NCBI GenBank assembly: GCA_025603075.1
Contig: MU626287.1
Span: 1 to 64,000, forward strand
Length of the DNA: 64,000 bases
Source: Neoconidiobolus thromboides FSU 785
Lineage: Eukaryota; Entomophthoromycota; Entomophthoromycetes; Entomophthorales; Neoconidiobolaceae
Reading direction: 5' to 3'
Positions 1 through 10,300 of the stretch are shown piece after piece. A program made the translations under genes and the position numbers. The notes below the pieces were generated by a model, which was not told where the DNA came from, did no database searches, and worked only from the letters and a program-made list of their open reading frames with translations. Position 1 is the stretch's first letter. Every line of letters begins with the position of its first letter.

Positions 1-237
1 ATATAGGCTAAATCATTAATTTAACTCTAATAATATAGTATTATATGTACTTCAACATTTTTTCAATTTGTAAAATATTTGTTATGTTATTTCAAAAGAT
101 AGTTTTTTTATCTCATTTTTATACTTAATAAAATTCTAAGGATAAATAATCACATTCTAAAATATTTATTTACTAAGCAGTTTACAGTTTAATATTTGAA
201 ACGCATGTTCAAGCAGATTAGCAAATTTAGTTGTAAT

Positions 238-958
238 TTAATTTTTTGTAACGTAAACATTGATAGGTTCAATAGGCTGTGTAGTAATGAAATTCTTATA
301 GCGAATTACTTTTTCATTTTCTCTTTCAAAAGTAAAATTTCGTACTAAATTTGCAGTAACTAAATATAATTCCATCCAAGCCAAACTAATAAAAATTAGG
401 TACTACTTACAACATTTCTAATTAAACTTACGTCCTACCAACACATCCTCTGGGTCCTAATAAAAATGGCATAAAATTTGGATTACTTTGGAATTTTCCA
501 TTTTTTAGCCATCTTTTGGCGTTAAAATGGCTTGGATCCTTCCAATTCGATGGCAAATTATGTATAGAATTCATGCTTACACCAACAACTACCTAAAAAC
601 AATTATAATTTTGATTTTAAAATGTTGTTTAATTACCCCTTCTGGTATGAAATAACCATCTATTACTCTCCCTCCTTTAGGTACTAATCTTGGTGCATTG
701 CCACCAACTACTGGTATCATTCTTAATCCTTCGTGAATCACTGCATTAAGGTAATGACATTCAGATTTACATTTATTGTAAGTAATTAAATCCTTACCAG
801 AGAACACTGTACAAATTACTTCCCTAACTTTCTCATATCTATCTGGTTGACTTGACAATAAATAAAATATCCTACTTGTATTAAATAATGTTTAAAGGTT
901 AATAATAACTTTTGGTTACCATGCAAGGGAACATGAAGTAGTATTTATTCCTGCGCTA
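238..958 (-). pseudogene. Cytochrome P450, 5'-truncated copy
   Basis: This is the C-terminal part of a heme-thiolate monooxygenase. Exons on the minus strand are 958-920, 871-637, 592-432 and 385-238 (stop). They encode an I-helix segment (SAGINTTS), the ExxR region (NAVIHEGLRMIP) and the heme-binding loop (FLLGPRGCVGR) with its axial Cys. Exon boundaries match the complete P450 at 22.7-24.65 kb: the I-helix exon is 39 nt and the next 235 nt in both, so the two are paralogues. Nothing resembling the preceding exons can be found upstream. Instead, a miniature element begins at 1116/1007 and two more follow. The I-helix acidic residue before the conserved Thr (Asp in the paralogue) is Asn here. 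The remaining frame has no stop codons, so truncation is recent or the fragment is still expressed. I infer a pseudogene. Confidence 0.75.
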
Positions 959-1006
959 CTGTAAAAACACTATTTTTAACATTGAACATGTGTTTACATT
1001 TACAAA

Positions 1007-1116
1007 TATATGAGAATGTTTTTTTTTGGCTTCATCACTTTTCCCATCTTCTAAGTGCTATTTAAGTAGAAAAACTATCACTGAAACTCTTAAATATAAA
1101 AACACATCCCCATATA
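1007..1116 (-). repeat. MITE copy 1
   Basis: This is a full-length copy of the ~105-bp miniature element, with degenerate ends TATGAGAATG and CATCCCCATA. Its internal ~70 nt are the reverse complement of copy 3 (1318-1424), sharing variants seen in no other copy. Confidence 0.85.
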
Positions 1117-1196
1117 GTTAATTGTATGTGACCTTTTATTTATGTTTGACTTCCATTTTGATTAAGTTAAACCAAGCTATGCTTTATATAGTTTTT

Positions 1197-1302
1197 ATAT
1201 GGGCATGTATTTTTTTGTTTAAGAACTTTACCAACAATCTTTCCACTCATATAGCGTTTAAAAAGTGGAAAAAGTAATGAAACCAAAAAAACATCCCCAT
1301 AT
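1197..1302 (+). repeat. MITE copy 2
   Basis: A full-length copy with ends ATATGGGCATG and CATCCCCATAT. It lies between the inverted pair formed by copies 1 and 3. Confidence 0.88.
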
Positions 1303-1317
1303 CTTTTTTAGTAGTAG

Positions 1318-1424
1318 TATATGGGGTTATATTTTTATATTTAAGAGTTTCAGTGATAGTTTTTCTACTTAAATAGCACTTAGAAGATGGGAAAAGTGAT
1401 GAAGCTAAAAAACACTCTCATATA
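1318..1424 (+). repeat. MITE copy 3
   Basis: A full-length copy in the opposite orientation to copy 1. The two are nearly identical, including private substitutions in the middle, so they arose by duplication rather than by independent insertion of divergent copies. Confidence 0.85.
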
Positions 1425-2006
1425 GTTATATTTCTGTTAAATAATTTTTATACTTTTAAGCTTAAAATTTAATTTATACAAAATAGTTTTTATAATTAAC
1501 AGTACATAAAAAATTAAATTTATTAGAGAACTATAAGTTATAATGAAAATTGCTTCAATATATAAGTTTAACTTTAAATTTATATATAGTGTTAATAGTT
1601 TAAGTAATGACAATATGAGTTATTACTTAAACAAAATATATTTTATTATTTTAAATGTTTTCAGAAGTAATTTATTAATATTGGTTGATTTAAAAGTTTG
1701 GTTCAATTTTTGCTCAATTTAGATTTGATAAAAACTGGGAATTAAGCATTTTGTATTATGAAGTTATTTGCTTTTTGCTTAACTTTAAAATTATTCACAG
1801 GAACGCTTTTTTATCCAATGTTTAGAAATCTTAAATGTGTACATTACACAAAAAATGGACAAGTGAATTCGAAAATTTTAGGCTTAATTTTAACTGAGCT
1901 TTACTACCCAATATAAGAGATGATGTGTATGACTGTTTATTTTCTTAATTGTTTTGTTCATTTTTGTCCAATGTAAAAAAGTAAAAAATACTGAACATTA
2001 AAACAA

Positions 2007-2114
2007 AATACGGGGCTGTATTTTTATGTTTGAGAATTTTACTACTAAATTTTCCGCTTAAATAGCGCTTAAAAAATGGAAAAAGCAACAAAGTCAAAAA
2101 AAACACTCCCATAC
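2007..2114 (+). repeat. MITE copy 4
   Basis: A full-length copy beginning ATACGGGGCTG and ending CACTCCCATAC, with the family core around AGCGCT. Confidence 0.85.
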
Positions 2115-2841
2115 ATTTGAACTAAAATCAAATAAAATTAAGGAAAAAGTTTAATATTTATGTTGTTTATATTATGTTTATTGAAAGTTGAACCTTGAAA
2201 TTTTTATATCAGCTTGTTTAAACGTTTTTTTGATATAAGTCAATAGGTTTGAGAAACCCGTATTAAAGCTTTAGCTTTTTAATACAACTATTAATATCAA
2301 ATAAGTCAAGTTTCTTTACCCTTAAAAGGCTGAAGCCTTGTCTTTCATCATCTAAAATAAAAATAAAAAGTGGGTCAGTATACTTAGGGAAAAGAAATCA
2401 TTAAGAAGATTTATTAAATGATTTTAGTCCAAGTATAAAAATATAACTTTATATGATAGCAATGTTTCTTGTAATGCAAATTGAATTAAAAGTAGATTAT
2501 TGTGACTATAACTAAATTTTAATAGCTAGTTATTTTAAGCATAGCTAAACTAAAATAAATACATGGAATTAATTACAGAGTTTAATATCTAAATAAGGCA
2601 ATATTTGGAATGCTATATAAAGCCTCATATCGAAATTTCAACCCCAATTATCATAGCAATAAGGTTAACAAAAATATTTAATTATAAAAAAAATATAATT
2701 GTTAACTAAAATACATTAGCATTATATTTATGACTGCGTGAATCACCTCATTAGCACAAAATCGCATTATTTCTATAACAACGTCAGTCAATTTGAATTA
2801 GTTCCTCATCTTGAGGCAAAGTAGAATCATTTTCCTTCAAT

Positions 2842-4535
2842 TTACTGTGGGACCTGAGCGAATACCTTGTATCTAAAAGTGTTAAAAAACAATTTGACTG
2901 AAAAATTTAAATTACTCTTGTTAATGATGACGATAGACTCAGGTTTCTTAGATATTTCTTTTCGTTTGTTGTCCAGTACTTTTGGCTTTGACATACCTAC
3001 ATCCTTTAAATTACTTTGTTCCTTTATGACCTCAACGTTCTCATCACTAAGCTCTTTGATAGACGATAATTTTCTTTTTGGGAGCTTAATACTAGTTATT
3101 TTATTGCTTATTTTAGTTGAAATTGATGAAGTGATAGAAAGCTGAGTCTTCCTTTTAACTTCTTTATCCCTTGTGTTCTCGAAACTTGCAGTGAGAGGAA
3201 GAGTTGAACTGCTTTTTCTCGATTTTAATTCTCTGTCAAGAGTCATCATTTCTTCATCAAAATCCAAATCATCTAAGGCATCGACTACTAAATCACCAAA
3301 CTGCATTGATGGTAGTCGTCCAGTAATAGCAGAGGTTGCTCTTCGATATCTATTATTACTATTTGGTGTATGTCCTGAGCGTATCGTTACTGATGGAGAA
3401 ATGTAATTACTTTCTACATTCTCTTCAATGCTGGAAACTTCTGAATTTTCTGAACTCTCAGGAATTGCAGGAGATTTCAAATCAAGAGTTTTTTTAGCAC
3501 GACACACAGTAGCTGATGCAGATCTTCTTAAAGTTGGAGCATTACAGTATTTTAAAAACAGAGGTTCAACCTTTTCTACCCAGTTATCCGTTTTGACTTG
3601 GAAATGGTAGTCTACAACATCATCCCATTCAGAACTACTTACTTCACCAAGATTAACGAATACCACCATGCCATTTTTAAAAGAGTGTACAATTTTGGCA
3701 GCTTCTTTCACTAATTTTTTGCATCCAGGAATTTTCAATGAAGTACCCATAATTAATAAGAAATCCGGTTTTTTTCTAAGGTCTTTAACTTGTAAATTAC
3801 CTATTAGATCCCCCTCTGGGTGGTGTTCATTGTATAGTACAATATCTGGCCTTAAGGTACCTTGGGGAAAAGTACGCTTCCCTCTTTCTATCCTATCTTT
3901 GGATATATTTTCGCAAGTTGGGCAAACCGGAGGTTGGCCTTTCATAAAGTCTTTCATATACTCTTTGGAAAATTCGAACTTATGGCTAACTGGTGCCAAA
4001 GTACATATTACTCTAGACATAGAACCATGCAATTGAACTACTTGGGCTTGTTGAGGATCGGGCTTTAATTCGGTATTTAGGGTCAACCCTAATTCTAAAT
4101 CATCAATGTTTTGAGTATAGCATCTTAATAACTTTTTAGAATCATATAAACGTTTTATAAATCCATGTGTTTGAGTAAATTTGCATTTCAAAATCTTGCT
4201 TTTAAATTTGCCCATAAATTTGTAAAACACATGTGTAGCCTCACGACTTTTAAATAAATTAGCATCAAATAAATCCTTTCCATGTGATATTATGTGTGAA
4301 TTCTCTTTTTTCAGGCTATTAAACAATCCATCTTTAGAGCGAAAATCCTAATTAAGCGTTTAGTTTTAAATGATGTAAAGATTAGCACCCCTACCGGTAT
4401 CCCTGCAGATTGTGATATACCTGCCCCAGTTATAACCATACATCTATTACTTTTTGACAATGCCTTGGAGACCTTTGAATAGCACTCTTCATTGAATTTA
4501 TCAAAAAGTTGCTCTCCATTTATTTTTACTACCAT
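2842..4535 (-). CDS. Class I sirtuin, HST3/HST4-like NAD-dependent deacetylase
   Basis: A Sir2-family protein of about 548 aa. Exons are 4535-4395 and 4347-2842. The splice rebuilds the NAD-binding motif GAGISQSAGIPDFRS (residues 37-51) exactly at the junction. Other family motifs are TQNIDD (near 125), the catalytic His in QLHGS (about 154), CPTC (189-192), MGTSLKIPG, and VNLGE followed by EWD. The last two resemble the Hst3/Hst4 branch, which removes acetyl from histone H3 Lys56 in yeasts; assignment to that branch is inference. The first zinc-binding pair, normally CxxC, reads CTLA (162-165), so one ligand is missing. The C-terminal ~200 residues are Ser/Lys-rich and look disordered. The exact 3' end is less certain, because a final small intron cannot be excluded. 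Confidence 0.85.
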
Positions 4536-5303
4536 CTTTGTTGGTTGATAAATATCATACAGTTATTTTCTTAAAAGGTAAATAATTAAATTTCACATAT
4601 AAGCAGTGTTTTGTCAATTTTTGCAGATGAGGAGTATCATTTATAAAACTTATTTTTTAGAATAGTTCTTAAAAGTGTTAGAGTGTACAACTATTTTATT
4701 GGTTATATAAAATAAATGAAAGCTTCAGATAAGTTATTATGGAGGAACAGGGCCGAGGAAACTGTGTAGTCCCTAAAGCCAGGATATAGTGATAACTTTT
4801 ATATCTTAGTTTTTAAGTGCTTTAAAACAAATTTAAGGAAACCTCATCTATGAAAATAATAGCTGTAATGATTAATTAATGAGTATCCATACTATTGGGC
4901 GAAATATTCTCATTTATAAAAATGAGTGCCCAACTGTTTTATTCTGTAATTTTAATTCTAGCCTAAAAACAGGTATTAATATACTAATTTTTGTATTCAA
5001 AATTTCAATTATTCACTACTATATTGCTATATTTCATCTAACTTCTCAACCATTTATATTTAAATTTGTAAGAGTATAAATTAAGTAAAAAAGTACACTT
5101 TATAGCCCTGAGTCCAAATACAAACTTTATTAATACCAAACTCTATAACTGTTAAACTTGGTCATAATGAAAACATCTTAAGATTAAGTTATATTAGCTA
5201 CCTCAAAGTAACAATAAAATTTTTACTTGAATGCAATTATTATAATATATGCTTAATAATTTTATTATCATTTGCTACTTACATATTAAATAATATAAGT
5301 GCT
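4536..5303. other. Intergenic region
   Basis: No gene is supported. The only notable item is a GC-richer 68-nt island at 4731-4798 with complementary ends, listed separately. Confidence 0.5.
4731..4798. other. Compact island with complementary ends
   Basis: A 68-nt segment bounded by AAGTTAT and ATAACTT (7 perfect base pairs) with a GC-richer interior than its surroundings. An internal GGG/CCC pairing is possible. It is not a recognisable tRNA (no TTCGA loop), snRNA or snoRNA. It may be a structured RNA or a tiny inverted-repeat element. Confidence 0.3.
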
Positions 5304-5690
5304 TTACTGTTTTCTTTTCCTTCCTCTTTTCTTTTTAGGTACATCCTCTTTAATAGAACTTTGATTGCCTTCTGGGTAATTATTAGCGGTTTGATCTTTT
5401 TCGATTACAAGACTATGTTCTAAATCAGGCATTATATGCGTCTCTTTTGGCTTTAATTCTATATTGGCTGCTTCCTTTACGCTTTCATATTCTTCTGAGT
5501 AATGATCAGGGCTATAGTGACGTCTATTATATACCTGTCTATGCTTCGAATAAACAGGCGTTTGATGGTATATTTCATCATTATAGTTGATATTATTTGG
5601 AGGTAGGTATGCCAGAGCCGGTGGCGGTGGCATTGGAGTGTAATAACCGTATTGTGGAAAAACCGCAGGACGATGTAATTGCTTTTCCAT
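5304..5690 (-). CDS. Small hypothetical protein, basic C-terminus
   Basis: An uninterrupted 128-codon frame. The N-terminus is rich in Pro, Tyr and His (TPMPPPPALAYLPP), the middle is charged and low-complexity, and the protein ends in KKKRGRKRKQ, a short basic patch with an RGRK core that could act as a nuclear localisation signal or AT-hook-like DNA contact. I recognise no family. It lies 238 bp downstream of another small minus-strand gene. Codon use fits the neighbours and the frame is longer than chance in such AT-rich DNA, so it is probably real; function is unknown. Confidence 0.5.
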   Translation of the reverse strand: MEKQLHRPAVFPQYGYYTPMPPPPALAYLPPNNINYNDEIYHQTPVYSKHRQVYNRRHYSPDHYSEEYESVKEAANIELKPKETHIMPDLEHSLVIEKDQTANNYPEGNQSSIKEDVPKKKRGRKRKQ

Positions 5691-5927
5691 ATCTTTTATT
5701 TGAACCGGTTTAAACTACCCAGTAAATATACAAATAAGTTACCTATGAATATATGTTTATTAGCTTCATAATTCATTATTTTGGTATTTGGCATAGAACT
5801 TTTTTTGATTTTCATTCCCTTTATAAACTATTATATAATATATCTTAACATTAAACCAATATACTTGTTTATCTGTATCATCGCTTTCATCTATTAAAGA
5901 ATTAATATTATTGCAAAACAAAAAACA

Positions 5928-6469
5928 TTAACTACTATGTTCATCATCCTCAGTGTCAATTTCCTTATTTACTAAATCTTCTTTTATTTGTTTAACCTTA
6001 TCCGATCTCAATCTTGGTACATTATTAAGATCTGTAAAAAGTTGACGAAACTCTAGCTTAACTAAATAATAAGAATTAAAGATTTATACAATAAATTAAT
6101 ACGCTCATTTTTTATACTATTTTTTAATTCTTTGAAATAAGGATCTAAAATTGAGCGAAAATAGTTTTCTTTATTTTCCGGATTCTCAACTTTTTTGATT
6201 AATTCTTTCAAAGTACTTTTATTCCGTTTGACATCTAACCCTATTAACGAAAGTTGGTTCATTAGATAGAGATCAAAGTTAGTTTCATTTTCAGTTCCAT
6301 TTTTGTTATTATCTTTCTTTTTAGCTTTTGGCTTTTGGTCTATAACCAACTCCTTAAATAAATCCTCCGGCTTTAAACTAGCAACATATATTAAACAAAC
6401 TAGAAATGAAATAAATTGTTTATTACAACGAAAGCCTTTGGATCTCATCCTTCTTTGGCTAGAAACCAT
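5928..6469 (-). CDS. Hypothetical protein, two exons, charged helical
   Basis: Exon 1 (6469-6103) and exon 2 (6061-5928) are joined by a 41-nt intron with GT-AG ends. The joined product is 166 aa. The N-terminus is basic and followed by a short hydrophobic run (FISFLVCLIYVASL), then a Lys/Asn-rich linker and a charged, probably helical C-terminal half (ELKNSIKNE, LEFRQLFTDLNNVPRLR) ending in acidic DTEDDEHSS. No family is recognised. Extending the frame through the intron keeps the C-terminal half open, which supports the splice. The hydrophobic run might be a signal anchor or an unrecognised intron. Confidence 0.5.
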
Positions 6470-7337
6470 TGTTAATTGTTCTTTATAAGTAATACTTATT
6501 ATACTTTATTTTTATCTGGATTTTCCATATTTAAGGAATAAAGCTAAGGTTTTTTACGAAATGCTTTTTTAATAAATCATTGTATTAAGCCAAGTTTTAT
6601 GCAAGCTCTATTTGGCAATCGATTGCATAAAATGATTTTATTAGCATTTAAATCTAAGTTTTTAAAAGTAATTACTTTAAAATCCAAGTTCAAATTAGAC
6701 TATGGGGATGTTTTTTCGTGCTTAAGAATTTCACTAACAAATTTTCCACTCAAATAGTGCTTAAAGATGGAAAAAGTAATGAGGACAAAAAACACACCCT
6801 ATGTTAGATTTTGAATTAATGATATTTTAATATTTTTACCAAAATTCATAATAAAAATATCAAAGTGAACTTTATATAGTACAAAAGTCTTAGATCTTGA
6901 TCTTGTCTTCGTTTCTGATTTACTTAAATTACTAGCTATAATTGTCAAAATGATTAGTTAAAAATAAAGGAAACAATAAAAATCCTCAACATATTAAAAA
7001 TATAAAAATCATATTTTATTTTGATAAAATTTTTTTAATATATATCGAAGTAGTATATAAACAATTAAAAATTTATTGATTTTAAACAATGCAGTTAATT
7101 AAAAATTTAAATCTTATTTTTAAAAACTGTTTGATATTGTAGTATTAAAAAGCAGGATTAAAAAATAAATGGAGAAGGGTCAATAAGATGACTTCCCAGA
7201 CTCATTTAAAAATATTATTAATGTAGATTTGAGCTAGAATCTAATGGGAATGAAAGTTTGGTTAAATAAAAGGTTGAAAATGAAGATAAGACGTAATATG
7301 TTCTATTGACTTGTTAATAATAGCTTAATTATTATTT
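6470..7337. other. Intergenic region with one MITE
   Basis: AT-rich sequence between a small gene and the 3' end of eIF4G. Apart from the miniature element at 6701-6803 I see nothing supportable. Confidence 0.55.
6701..6803 (+). repeat. MITE copy 5
   Basis: A full-length copy beginning TATGGGGATG and ending CACACCCTATG. The right end is slightly degenerate. Confidence 0.85.
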
Positions 7338-10300
7338 CTAATGTAATCCTTTCCAAGCACTACTTTCTTTGATACTTGGTACAAGAAATTTAATCTTACT
7401 ATCATCACATAATTTTTCTAATTTAGCAACTTCCCTATCTTTAGGGTTATAAAGCATCGTAATATCACAATTATCTTCGAACTCTTTAATTAACGTTGCT
7501 TCGTCTGATTTTTTCAATCTCTCCTCTATGTAAGCAACAAAAAACTTTGGACCAGGTGGGAAGGGGCTAGGATATTCAGATAATGGCTCGGCTAATTCTA
7601 TCAATTGAGCTAAACTAATAGAATAAGTTGTAAGGAATAGTGACATGTAAGTAAATGCGAATGGCACATCTGAACATAAATCTTCAAGTAAAGGCATGAA
7701 TTTCTTGGCCCCTGCAATAAAATCTTCTTTAGTGACAACTCCTTCCTTATTGAGCACTTCCAAAAGTCCAGCTACGCTTTCAACCTCAGGCTTCTTCTTC
7801 TCAATTGCATAAGCAATCATCTTATTTATTACTTCATCATAGCAGTTATATCCATCAAATTCTTTAGCAGTAAGAAGTGCTTCTTTGATATCCTTTGAAT
7901 TCAAATATTCGTCTACTAATGTCTTAGCCTTTCTTTCGATGAGCTCTGGCTCCATCGATTTAGAAGTTTGCTCCTCAGTAGTTTCAGCACTTGATGGCTT
8001 ACGCAAAAGGTTAACAGAAGGCCTTGTTGGTGAAGCTTTAGGTTCATTATCAGCCAACATATCAAAGATATTACTATTTGTAATATTAGGTCTTTTTTGT
8101 TGAGTGGTAGGTTCGCGACCTACAGGTTTGCTACTACCAAGGGAATTAAACACTGAGCTAGGACCAAAGCTGAGAGTACTAGAAGCTGTTTTGGTTTTTG
8201 ATAAGTTACCAAATCCAGAAAGATCACCAATCTTAGTACGTGACGATGGTAAACTATTTCCACTTACTGAATTCCATCCATCGCTACGCTTATTATCTTT
8301 ATCAAACGATGGTTTATTTGGTGAATTAAGTGGTGGTAACCCTCTACCTCCAGAACTATGTTGACGACGGACTTTATCTTGCTTATTTTTCTCTTCGGAT
8401 TCACGAGCAGCATCATCTTTAATTTGTTGTAAAGTTTTTGGTGTATCGCTCTTACCAGTTTGCCATTTATTTTTTCTCAAGTCAATCAAATCAAGTAGCA
8501 TAAAGCGAATACGTTGTGAAAGCTTTTTGCTCTTACTAAGTTCTTGGATTTGTTCAAAATATTTGTTTACAAATGGCTTGTTCTTTATTGTATCTAATTG
8601 TTTACCAATTGTACTAAAGAGTTTTGATAAACTTTCAACTTCTTCATCATCAGGATCATCATCCAAAAGTCTTCTAATACAATAGTGCATAATTTTCTCA
8701 GTAAGCATATTAAGCTTGAAAACCTCACCAATGAATCTTATAAGACCTAATCCTTGACGTTTAGCTTTTGCAAGCTTATAATATTCATCTGACATCATAT
8801 CGCTTTCTTGTAACTCTTGCATACCCTCAACTTTCCATCCTTTTTCAAACTCTTTCTGACATCTAGTAAGAATATATTTTCTGAAAAGATTACCACCTCT
8901 GGTATATTCATTATCCTTACTACGAACTTCTTCATCAATAATATCGCTGTTAAGCTCCACTTGCATTCTTTGACATAATTTTGCATACATTGCTGAGAAA
9001 TTTGGTTCATCACATGCTTTTTCAAAGATAAGTTGAATAACAGTTTTTAATGTAAAACCGTCCTTTTCTTTAACTGATTCATTAGCAAGTTCAATAATTT
9101 GAGAAGAGATTGAATCAAATTTTTCAAGGGTAAGTTTGTTAAGTAAGGATTTAGTTTTACGCGTAACTTGGGCTTCTTTATCGTCATCATCTTTCTTCTT
9201 AGGTATCCAACGGTTTTCAGATTTTTCAAGTGGTACTACTTGATCCAAAGGAATGGTTGGGCCACCTTGTGAATTATTATGCTTTCCACCTCTACCACCA
9301 CGATTGGAACGATTTCTGGATTCTTTGTGCCCTCCTAATTGGCTAGACAAACCTGGAAGATGACCTCCACTTGAAGTACGTCCTCCCATTTGGCCTCTAC
9401 CAGATTGATCACCACGCATTTGCATGTTTGAAAGTTTAAATCTTTCTTCGCTATTACGAGGCTTAGAGAAATCGCCTGAATCATTCTTTGAGCTACCACG
9501 TGAAGAATTCATCCTACGATGCATACCACGACGATCATTACTATCTTGACGCATTTGATCATCATTTGCAATAGCATCAAGGTTCTTCATTTCTTGAGGT
9601 TTATCGATACACATCTCCTTAAATTGTAATAAAAAGGATCTATCGTATCTAAACATACCATCTGGTAAGTTAGGACGGTTGATATTTGGAGGATAGCTAA
9701 CTTGTTCAAAAAACTCTGTGGTGCGTGGAGAAGGACTAGCTATATTTGGACTATAAAGTCCAGCAGATCCGAGATTCAAAGAACCAAGTCTTTGAAGAGG
9801 AGGTTTACCTTTTGTCTCAATAGATAAACCAGTTTTATTTAACCTAGAAGAATCTGAGTCATTTCTTACAACCCCATTAAAACCTGGAGGTTTGGACCCA
9901 AATCCAGGTGGCGCACTGCTTTTAGTTCCTGTATTAATTTCGCCAGCAGGTTTTTCAGCTTCTTGTGGTACAGCAGCAGTTTCCTTTGATTCAACAGATA
10001 CCTCCTTTGACGCAGTTTCTTTTGATTCAGGCTCCTTAACTACTTCGGTTTGTTGAGCTACAGTTTCCGGTTTAGTAGGTTCAGTTGATGCGACGGCTGG
10101 CTTAGTTCCAGCTCTTACCGCTCTCTTTGGTTTAGCTTTGGTAAGAACAACAGTTTCCGTTTTAGCTGAAATTATCGTTGGCTCTTCGATCTTTGGTTCA
10201 GTCTCAGCTGGTTTAGATTCAATTGGTTTAGATTCAATTGGCTTAGATTCAATTGGTTTAGATTCAATTGGTTTAGATTCAATTGGCTTAGATTCAATTG

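Larger units (their letters stand above)
959..2841. other. Intergenic region with four miniature elements
   Basis: No coding region can be supported here. The stretch carries four copies of the miniature inverted-repeat family (listed separately) and otherwise featureless AT-rich sequence. The missing 5' exons of the adjacent P450 fragment were looked for here and not seen. Confidence 0.6.

Noticed and set aside
2867-4068. Several + strand ORFs of 60-122 codons
   Set aside because: All are antisense shadows of the sirtuin coding exon and show no family motifs.
6370-6440. 49-nt intron near the start of the small gene at 5928-6469
   Set aside because: Using the GTAATA donor and the TTGCTAG acceptor shifts the frame and creates an immediate stop.
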